Origin: Antedon bifida
Lineage: Eukaryota; Echinodermata; Crinoidea; Comatulida; Antedonidae
Length of the DNA stretch: 64,000 nucleotides
NCBI GenBank assembly: GCA_963402885.1
Contig: OY727096.1
Span: 3,224,001-3,288,000, forward strand
Direction: 5' to 3'
The notes under the pieces were generated by a model. That model was not told the DNA's origin and searched no databases. It saw only the letters and a program-made list of their open reading frames with translations. Below, in pieces: positions 59,601-64,000 of the stretch. Within the stretch, counting starts at the first letter, position 1; every line of letters begins with the position of its first letter. A program made the translations under genes and the position numbers.

Positions 59601-62600
59601 GCGCTAGCAACCATGCAGCGCCATCTATTGTTGTGATGTCACACCGCAGAACTCTATAGTGAGAAACATACTGATCAAATGCACAGGTTGATTTTATGCT
59701 TTTTTTCTAAAGCTCTGTTTACACTATCAAACTTTGTGACAAAATTAAAATGTGATGTGCTCATTTACAGTATGGACATGATGATGTCATATCACTACAA
59801 TATTTGTGCACATCGCTACCATATCACACTTTTTTGTCAAACTAGTTTGACATGAAAAATGTGATGTGCCCAAATATGGTAATGATATACCCAAACAATA
59901 ACATGGTAGTGATATGACATTGTTCATGTTCATATATGGGTACATCACATAAAGTTTGATAATGGAGACAGAGCTTAAGATCACAGCAGGTAAATTTACT
60001 ACACTGAACTTTACTAGTCTGAACTATTTACTGCCGATATTATGCAAAAAGATTTACCATAACCCTTCTCACTTTGTATTCTATATGTTTAGGATAAGAT
60101 TTTTCTTATTATGTTTGATAATTAAATATTATTACAAAATGGTCTGTTTCTACTTAACACTATGGCCAACCCCTATTTAGTGGACGCCTCTATTAAAGAA
60201 AAACTTTATTGGGTTCCAGTTGTGTCCTCTTAATGAAGGTCCAACTGTAGTAAAACGAAAATGTTGTGTAGTAATCTCAGAACAACTTACGTATTTCACA
60301 AAAATAACCGGTGTGTGTTGGTTCAGCACCTCCATTGCTACAATCACATGTTACGCTTTCTGAATCCGAGTTTTGACAAGGAGCGCCATTTTTGCATGGA
60401 TTATTTTGTGCACATACGTCCTCTAAATGAAATATGAAGTAAATATATCAAAATTGTATTTAAATTAAAGGTAACTAATCATATTTCTATTAAAATTGTC
60501 ATTAAAAAACAATCATTTCAATAATAAAAACACAAAATTATTCAAAATTGTTTTTAAATGACAACATGAACAAACCAAAAAATAGGTATTGGGTATAAAA
60601 TCATAATATACCATTGGGGCACTAATGTCCTTGTATAATTACACAGTGTCTTCCAACTGCATATGTTGTAAAACGAATAAAATTGGAATTTCAAACACAA
60701 GTCGAGTGGCAGAGCTGTTAAGTACCGCAAACCATTTATACAATCGACACAGGTTCACGGCACTCCTTAACCATTGTTCAAGTCAAGTTCTGATGGTAGG
60801 ACAAATCTTCTCGGATAAGGACTTAAAACTAGAGGCCCAGTGTACACATCTGGCTCGTGTGCACTCTAAAAAAAACCCAGTATATCTTTCGGAAGATTAG
60901 GAGGTTACTCGGGTGTACCGGTTCACTCAGCCCCTATGGTTGTGGACAGAAACAAACAGGCATATCCCCGGGTATAGTCCCAGTATTGACTTTTAATCTT
61001 GATGTAAGCCTCTCTCTAGCCAGTTCAGACCTTTATTTTCCAGGATTTCCCTGAGTGTAGTCCCACCCACAAAGTTTCATATTCTATGGGGGTGGGATTA
61101 TACCACAGGATATACAGTACTTACTCAATTCACAGAGGGTGCCTCTATGAAATGTACCAGTACAGTTACACATAGAGGTATCTGATTCCGCATCATAATT
61201 GCATATACCACCATTTTCACATGGATCACTTTTAAAACATGGATCCTCTGAAAAAAAAAATGTTTTTAAAAACTGTTACTGAATTTGGGTTAATTTTGGC
61301 TAATTTACTGGCCACTGTCCGGCACCTTCCAATTAAATTAACCATGCTGGCTAAAAACATGTGACTCAGGTATGTTCTTAGAGTTCATAACGCCATAATA
61401 CTTCAATTATAGTTTTTTTTGTAAGACAAAACAAAAATGTAATCCTTTCAAAATAAAATGATAATGATAATTTGGCCTTACTAGTGTTATAAATTAGACA
61501 ATATTGTACAATAGAATGCATCTACACCATTGTGTTGAGTCCTAGTGGGAACAACACTTTACACTTGACCTCAGTTGACCTTACCATCACTGCAGGTATT
61601 TCCAGTAAAGCCTGTATTAGTACAATCACACTCTGCACTACCAAGACTATCAACGCATTTTCCATTATTCAGGCAAGGGTTTGGCTGACATGGATCAACT
61701 GAAAAATAACAAAACAAGACACTTTCTAGCTTGCAAACTGCCACTGAGCCTGTTTGCCAGGATGCTGGATTCAATTGTAACAGTTCCTCTAAAGCTATGT
61801 CTACACTATCAAACTTTATGTGACAACAAAATTTATGTGGCAAAAAACTTAATGTGGCAAAATATGTGACAACAAAATTGTATGTGTGCATATATGGACA
61901 TGATGATGTCATATCACTACCATATTTAGGCATATCACTACCATATTTGGGCACATCACACTTTTGTTGTCAAACTAGTTTGATAGTGTAGTCAGAGTTT
62001 AAAAGCTTTACAGAAAATGAAAAGCCAGTAAATAACTGGTCTGACATTTGTTTTATCTATCTTTTGCCAAAGATAGTGCTTAAGTGAAAAACTGGTTTAT
62101 CAAACTTTCATAAAGAAATGAACTTCCTTTATGATACACTATATATAAATATACTTATCAATAAATTAAGCATACACTCACAATTGAAAACCATTTAAAT
62201 CATTCACGTGCATGTGAACGTGATGTCACTTTGTTGGGTTGTTGCACATGCTCTCCCTGTGCGCCTCCCCCACCTTGGATCCACCCCTGACTTTGTTGTT
62301 GTGTGAATTAAAAACCAAACAAAACACTTACGATATTCACAATGCACTCCAGCATAGCCCAGTCCTGCACAGTCACATTCATATGCACCTGCATCCAATA
62401 CCATACAAATACCACCATTTTGACAAGAGCCACCATTTTCACACGCTAACGTAAAATATATACAGTAGTATAGTAATTATCAAAGGCAATAAATATAAAA
62501 AAAACAATGTTGTGATGTTTTACTTCCTCAATGATACACTATATATAAATATACTTATCAATAAGAGTAAAATAGTGCAATTTGACTACTGGCTCTTTCT

Positions 62601-63536
62601 ATATATGGTAAAAAGAATGTAGAATTATTATAACCAACAACAAATTGTTTTTCTAGGTTTTGTTGAAAGAATTTGTTATTATTTTTATTATTATCAATTT
62701 TCTTATTTCATTTTTATAAATCATTCCCTACTAGCCTAGATCTGTGATAATTTGTAAAGTACATAGGCCTACCTGTGCCAGAATACGGATCTTCGGTTGC
62801 TTAAAAAAAAAATGTATACAATTAAAAATACAATTGTGTAGTGCTTATTAACTGTACAGTAAATCAAATATTCGAAACATAATTTATGCAAATTATTTAT
62901 GCAGATTCATTAAAGCTTGCATACATTATAGGTGGCGTTTAACTTCCGCTCTACACAACGTCATCATCCGTCGGCACGCCAGTAAAAAAAAACTAGGCCT
63001 AGACGGGGAAAGCGGAGACGCGACGACATTGTTTTTGTTAGTTGGTCATTCCAGCTTTCCTCCGTTTGTTTGTACAGGCAGCTTGCCGTGTTTTCTGATA
63101 GTCTAGCTAGGGCTATAGCCTAGCTAGGCCCGACAGCACAAAGTGAGAGATGTTGCATATTTGATCTAAAATAATTCGATGTTAAAATAGTAACTTACAC
63201 AAACAAAACACTAATCAGAAGGAGTAATGTTTTATACTCTACCAAGGAATATAATAGGCTAGGCTAGGCATCAACTCGCGTGGTGTTGATGGTGTGAATG
63301 TGTTGTATTGTGTCACTTGTGTGACGCGTATTTTGGTGTGCATGTTGTATAAAGGAGACCCAAAGCGGTCCATCAAAATGGTGACAGATAAGCGTTATCA
63401 GTGGTAAATTAAAAACCATAATAACATCTATATAGCGCCAATTTCAAAAATATGATCAGGCGCATTGTATCCTGAAATTTGCAAATAAAACAAAATAATA
63501 ACAAGTACTCACCTCCTTCAATTGCTTGTCTTATAG
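32313..63536 (-). CDS. Gel-forming mucin-like protein: EGF5-D1-D2-D'-D3-discoidin2-PTS-cystine knot, 5' end not found
   Basis: 28 exons in matching phase: 63513-63536, 62773-62799, 62332-62445, 61585-61698, 61125-61247, 60291-60422, 59166-59267, 58657-58698, 57750-58262, 56669-56769, 55816-55975, 54815-55049, 54282-54328, 53525-53847, 52823-52967, 52074-52237, 51018-51177, 50074-50311, 49386-49676, 49063-49109, 48583-48765, 47479-47678, 46989-47093, 46359-46644, 45065-45301, 43230-43772, 32972-38281, 32313-32665. Together they give 3439 aa. The first exon found starts in phase 1, so the signal-peptide exon lies upstream, probably outside the window. The D1-D2-D'-D3 plus C-terminal cystine-knot plan is that of gel-forming mucins and VWF; lack of a D4 region recalls MUC6. 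N-terminal EGF modules and discoidin-like domains resemble echinoderm adhesive proteins such as sea-star footprint protein 1. Likely a secreted, O-glycosylated, disulfide-polymerised gel or adhesive protein. A mucosal versus adhesive role cannot be told from sequence. Confidence 0.9.
32972..37859 (-). repeat. Mucin PTS domain: 33-bp coding minisatellite array
   Basis: On the coding (minus) strand each 33-bp unit encodes TTATGTPSTPS; by spacing I estimate ~115 units. Thirteen copies of a 75-bp variant, which inserts TRVKELTPPTKTFATFTQ, are interspersed only in the half encoded first (34370-37430), giving a higher-order pattern. The ~41 units at 33010-34370 have no such inserts. The array is free of stops, nearly free of indels and entirely inside exon 32972-38281. 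Thr/Ser/Pro make up most of each unit, i.e. a dense O-glycosylation region; ordinary units carry no charge and no cysteine. The complementary strand is also open, but only because the unit is a multiple of 3. Confidence 0.95.
37860..38281 (-). other. Mucin discoidin-like domain 2
   Basis: The first ~140 codons of the 5310-nt exon. It begins EC, has DNSNPNSTEIDSKKIWYPD, VTFDN, ITSLTIQGDEG and KLKLYHKE, and ends VRFGIFGC. Same layout as domain 1 (SxxxNPxxTxxxxxxWxPxxxxxxxAY/YxxxxF ... GC), so the two are a diverged pair. Confidence 0.68.
38990..39240. other. Mucin intron, no distinct feature
   Basis: Part of the ~4.9-kb intron between the discoidin exons (38282-43229). Around 38910-38990 a degraded ACCTCCGCCAAGTAGGTTAT resembles the GGCGGAGGT-ended repeat at 26450-27037. 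The rest is AT-rich with nothing recognised. Confidence 0.4.
39244..42184. mobile_element. 2.9-kb foldback transposon with tandemly repeated inverted arms
   Basis: Ends GTCCAGTAAA... and ...TTTACTGGAC are inverted and flanked by TA on both sides, a likely TA target duplication. The left arm (39244-~40560) holds four tandem units of ~329 bp built around AAAATGGCCGC(C/T)ATTTAC, CTCCTTAACGGTTGG and GACGTCATA motifs. The right arm (~40985-42184) holds three units in inverse orientation, interrupted by a C-rich minisatellite at 41571-41768. The ~425-bp centre is unrelated and non-coding. Long inverted repeats made of internal tandem repeats are the defining trait of Foldback-type elements. Confidence 0.85.
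41571..41768. repeat. C-rich minisatellite (GGACAACTACCCCC)
   Basis: About thirteen imperfect copies of a 13-18-bp unit, GGACAACTACCCCC with optional TTA, inside one arm of the foldback element. The surrounding arm sequence AAATTATGTTCATTTCAACA is duplicated on both sides. Strongly C-rich on one strand, unlike anything near it. Confidence 0.85.
42571..43046. repeat. Direct repeat pair
   Basis: TACAATTTTGTATCAAACCA CAAAAGATAT(A/G)CATAATTTATTTTGTTAAA occurs at ~42571-42616 and again at ~43002-43047. Possibly the ends of a degenerate insertion or a segmental duplication. Mucin intron. Confidence 0.6.
43230..43772 (-). other. Mucin discoidin-like domain 1
   Basis: One phase-1 symmetric exon of 543 nt. 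It begins EC, has DFSNPENTKLYSAGWKPN and RAYLEFNF, and ends ALRIAFYGC, the N- and C-terminal cysteine pattern of F5/8 type C (discoidin, galactose-binding) folds. A Thr-rich linker (TTTSRTTTAEITTT) follows. Sequence similarity to typical F5/8C domains is low. Confidence 0.7.
44581..45053. mobile_element. TIR element with AATAGTAACCC repeats
   Basis: Inverted ends TACCGTAAATCTTCTAAT and ATTAGAAGATTTATGGTA flank short arrays of CTAATAGTAACCCACC. Ends start with TA, suggesting a TA target. The right end is 9 bases from the donor of the mucin TIL/D3 exon (45063-45064). Confidence 0.7.
45360..45700. repeat. Dispersed repeat, inverse copy of 60690-60930
   Basis: Shares GTTTGCGGCTC/GTACCGCAAACC, TTTTAAGTCCATATCCGAGAAG and the CACGCGAGCCAGAT(A/G)TGTACACTG segment with 60690-60930 in the opposite orientation. 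Short open frames in it (45307-45772) do not look like genes. Confidence 0.65.
45840..46030. repeat. Dispersed repeat fragment
   Basis: Contains CAGCCAGAAAAGTTAGCAGA and GCTTTCGGGCAACACTAGCA followed by CTTCATCAGTG. I recall this as a motif of repeats common in invertebrate genomes, but cannot name the family from sequence alone. Confidence 0.4.
47749..48175 (+). pseudogene. L2/CR1-type retrotransposon ORF2 C-terminus with 3' tail
   Basis: 117 codons to TAA at 48097-48099: FADLHWLPVQQRIQYKVLIL, YKAKHNLTPGYLSEL, RSGSQCLLVVPRTRTSTYGQ, AAPTLWNSL, and ending FKTQLKTFLFQAFH. This is the classic C-terminus of L2-like ORF2 proteins. The 3' tail AAAGCGCATTGAGAGC...GCGCTATATAAG and an (ATT)n run follow. 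A 5'-truncated insertion in a mucin intron, opposite to the gene. Confidence 0.9.
48201..48269 (+). pseudogene. Second, shorter reverse transcriptase C-terminal remnant
   Basis: 22 codons plus TAA read SARLWKDLPQAIKEETSIDI-F, again the LWxxLPxxIK motif of ORF2 C-termini, 30 bases after the L2 tail. The L2 copy probably inserted next to or into an older element. Confidence 0.6.
48360..48565. repeat. 27-29-bp tandem repeat array
   Basis: About eight imperfect units of TTGGCTCTGTTTGAACATAG CTTAACA. It ends ~20 bases from the donor of a VWD3 exon. Confidence 0.8.
49063..49676 (-). other. Mucin D' segment (extra TIL-E)
   Basis: 49386-49676 begins with CICSNGEFVC (E-type), continues with a second TIL (CYGGDNCRKTCATRF ... 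CLPGCECQEGYVYDE ... CVQPTECPC). The 47-nt exon 49063-49109 (CTCNEGIWKCVETKCN) closes it. A TIL module without its own VWD and C8 between D2 and D3 is exactly the D' of VWF and gel-forming mucins. Confidence 0.88.
50723..50990 (+). pseudogene. RTE-like reverse transcriptase C-terminus with duplicated 3' end
   Basis: 50723-50875 reads VLMWQTKHGLAKLGRPALTY, IDVLEMDTGMQREEL, VTMADRKLWWNLVI and stop, a typical RTE-type ORF end. The last ~80 bp, including the ATCCCAGACTAAG tail, are repeated directly at 50902-50985. Confidence 0.75.
51228..51405 (+). mobile_element. tRNA-derived SINE (family S)
   Basis: GGAGCTGTAGCTTGGTGGTT, CTTGCCTTCTAATCCCAAGG, box-B-like AAGGTTCAATCCTG, then GTGCCAGGGTTGTAACCCATG and a GGATGCGAATGAATTAA tail. 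Best-preserved head of the family in the window. Confidence 0.8.
51470..52066. repeat. 32-bp tandem repeat array
   Basis: Some 18 units based on ACCAAATATGGGCATTATGG CATGATATC(A/A)(G/T)T, with shorter variants lacking part of the unit. Resembles an expanded piece of the family-A interior (CAAATATGG, TGATATCA). It ends only ~6 bases from the donor of mucin exon 52074-52237. Confidence 0.9.
52342..52682. mobile_element. Family-B MITE, opposite orientation
   Basis: Ends TTAAAGATGTATTGTCCCC and GACAATACATCTTT; interior GGTTGCCAACCAATGGG corresponds to the inverse of the other copies. Confidence 0.9.
53266..53411 (+). pseudogene. MITE-end fragment joined to a reverse transcriptase C-terminal tail
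   Basis: A family-A end (TTAAGCGCTGTCTACATTAT) runs directly into an open frame at 53292-53411 ending in TAG: SYRGAKVWNELHEDIKNVNS, then VSLFKKLLTANFM. The GAKxWNELPxxIKxxxSxxxFKxxL pattern is the ORF2 C-terminus of CR1/L2-type elements. Mucin intron. Confidence 0.75.
54008..54170. mobile_element. Family-A MITE
   Basis: TGTCTGTCTACACTATCAAC to GTGTAGGCAGAGCTTTA, with a short internal expansion. Mucin intron. Confidence 0.85.
54509..54668. mobile_element. Family-A MITE
   Basis: TTAAGCTCTGTCTACACTAT to ATGTAGATAGAGCTTTA; the ATCACTACC(ATA)TTTGGG unit is doubled. Mucin intron. Confidence 0.85.
56048..56325 (+). mobile_element. SINE with tRNA head and conserved central domain (family N)
   Basis: Head ATGTGGCGCAATGTGTTGAA with box-B-like ATGGTTCGAATTTAAC; centre GCATTGCTTGTATCCTTAGG and CCCCAGGTGTATAAAATGGG; 3' part GCGCATTGAGAGCTTGC TTATA shared with the L2 tail at 48130. 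This points to mobilisation by the L2-type elements present in the window. Confidence 0.8.
56490..56657. mobile_element. Small TIR MITE
   Basis: Inverted ends AAGGCTTATTTACACTAGGA and TCCTAGTGTAAAAGGCCCTT, with ACGATAACGATAGACGATAA / TTTATCATCGATTGTTATCA inside. Its right end lies ~10 bases from the donor of mucin exon 56669-56769. Confidence 0.75.
57110..57290 (+). mobile_element. Retroposon 3' end with ATT repeat
   Basis: TTAAAATGCGCTTTGAGCAC...GCGCTATAAAAATC followed by (TTA)n, as in the L2-type tails elsewhere. The upstream body (CTAGGTAGGGGTCCGAGACC) is unclassified. Confidence 0.55.
57291..57749. other. Mucin intron without recognised feature
   Basis: AT-rich sequence between the ATT repeat and the 3' end of the D1 VWD exon. 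No exon, repeat pair or element ends were found. Confidence 0.4.
58394..58538. mobile_element. Family-A MITE
   Basis: TAAAGCTCTGTCTACACTAT to GTGTAGAAAAAGCTTAA. A further left-end fragment of the same family (AAAGCTCTGTCTACACTATC) lies at 58551-58572. Confidence 0.85.
59297..59658. mobile_element. MITE with TATAGAGTTCTGCGGTG ends
   Basis: Perfectly inverted ends TATAGAGTTCTGCGGTG and CACCGCAGAACTCTATA flank ~330 bp of non-coding DNA with subterminal TGACGTCACGGC and GTGATGTCACA. Mucin intron. Confidence 0.85.
59708..59979. mobile_element. Compound family-A MITE
   Basis: Two copies in opposite orientation joined at CAAACTAGTTTGACATG, forming a ~270-bp near-palindrome from TAAAGCTCTGTTTACACTAT to AATGGAGACAGAGCTTAA. 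Confidence 0.8.
60690..60930. repeat. Dispersed repeat, inverse copy of 45360-45700
   Basis: Carries AGTACCGCAAACCATTTATA, CTTCTCGGATAAGGACTTAA and CTTTCGGAAGATTAGGAGG in the order opposite to 45700-45360. No family assignment. Confidence 0.65.
61790..62002. mobile_element. Family-A MITE with expanded centre
   Basis: TAAAGCTATGTCTACACTAT to GTGTAGTCAGAGTTTAA; the ATGTG(G/A)CAA...AAATT segment and the ATCACTACCATATTTGGG unit are each repeated. Mucin intron. Confidence 0.85.
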
Positions 63537-63955
63537 CTGAAAAAAGTATAGATATTGAATAACGAATGTGAAAGACTCTTACACATTATTAGGCCTAAAA
63601 CAATTTTGCTGTTTTTAATAGGTTAAAATTACATTTAATCCATTCTCTTCCATGGCCTCCGGTTGAATTAAATTACTGGGTTTCAGTTTGTTTTAAGAGG
63701 GACAATCGGGAATATTGGGATTGCTTCCATCATGTTCTTCTGTCCATACTTATCGATTAAAATTGGATACTCTGTATGTAATTAAACATTTAATACGCGC
63801 CTGACTGAAAATAAGCTCAGACTTGTTTGCGTCATTTCATAGCATCGTTTCATGTGCATTTCACACATTTCAACAATCTTGGAATATACAAAAAGTATTA
63901 CTACAGTAAGTTTTTGATTAATAAGTATAGCGATATAAACAATAAAATACTAGAC
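63537..63955. other. Upstream part of the mucin gene, start exon not found
   Basis: AT-rich intron-like DNA beyond the first mucin exon recognised. I looked on the minus strand for a start codon followed by a hydrophobic stretch and a phase-1 donor and found none, so the signal-peptide exon probably lies past position 64000. Confidence 0.45.
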
Positions 63956-64000
63956 TTAAAGATGTATTGTCCCCCTGAAAAATAATTTTTTTACATTTTT
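63956..64000. mobile_element. Family-B MITE, cut by the window end
   Basis: TTAAAGATGTATTGTCCCC followed by the CTGAAAAATAATTTTTT interior; the rest lies outside. Confidence 0.85.

Larger units (their letters stand above)
59166..63536 (-). other. Mucin N-terminal mini-exons and five EGF modules
   Basis: Two tiny phase-1 exons (24 and 27 nt; AIRQAIEG, ATEDPYSGT) precede five symmetric phase-1 exons, each one EGF-like module: 62332-62445 (CENGGSCQNGGIC), 61585-61698 (DPCQPNPCLNNGKC), 61125-61247, 60291-60422 and 59166-59267 (CVPNPCLNGGTC). Each carries about six cysteines. Residues ~17-212 of the model. No calcium-binding EGF signature. Confidence 0.88.

Overview
This window is nuclear DNA of an animal, most likely a marine invertebrate deuterostome and probably an echinoderm. 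It is AT-rich, the genes are split by short canonical introns, and the introns are packed with small palindromic (MITE-like) elements, tRNA-derived SINEs, minisatellites and broken non-LTR retrotransposons. The phylum is inferred from domain content (EGF modules, a D-domain/discoidin mucin) and from CCTAGG-rich low-complexity DNA; no marker gene settles it.

Layout. (1) 110-1527, plus strand: the last three exons of a ribose-phosphate pyrophosphokinase-like gene of the PRS3/PRS4 type. (2) 3596-6805, minus: a complete small secreted protein with six EGF modules, 277 aa in eight exons. (3) 8148-8611, plus: the complete ZNF706 orthologue, 77 aa in two exons. (4) 11995-27788, minus: a complete SPAG1 orthologue, a dynein-arm assembly factor, in 22 coding exons giving 1123 aa. 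Every splice phase matches its neighbour. (5) 28.2-32.3 kb: repeat-rich spacer, including a reverse-transcriptase pseudogene split by a 1-kb foldback DNA transposon with a perfect 9-bp target duplication. (6) 32313-63536 and probably beyond, minus: a giant gel-forming-mucin-like gene, reconstructed as 28 exons and 3439 aa with the start codon missing. Its domain order is five EGF modules, D1 (VWD-C8-TIL), D2, D', D3, two discoidin-like domains, a 4.8-kb Thr/Pro/Ser array of 33-bp repeats inside a single 5310-bp exon, and a C-terminal cystine knot.

How the genes work. SPAG1 acts in the cytoplasm on axonemal dynein pre-assembly, and ZNF706 is a small nuclear zinc-finger protein. The two are also linked on human chromosome 8q22. 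The EGF protein and the mucin are both extracellular. The mucin has the D1-D2-D'-D3 plus cystine-knot plan that VWF and gel-forming mucins use to polymerise. The EGF and discoidin modules resemble echinoderm adhesive proteins, so a mucus-gel or adhesive-secretion role is the best inference.

The gene models come from reading splice sites by eye, with reading-frame phase checked at each junction. Repeat boundaries are approximate unless a target-site duplication is stated.
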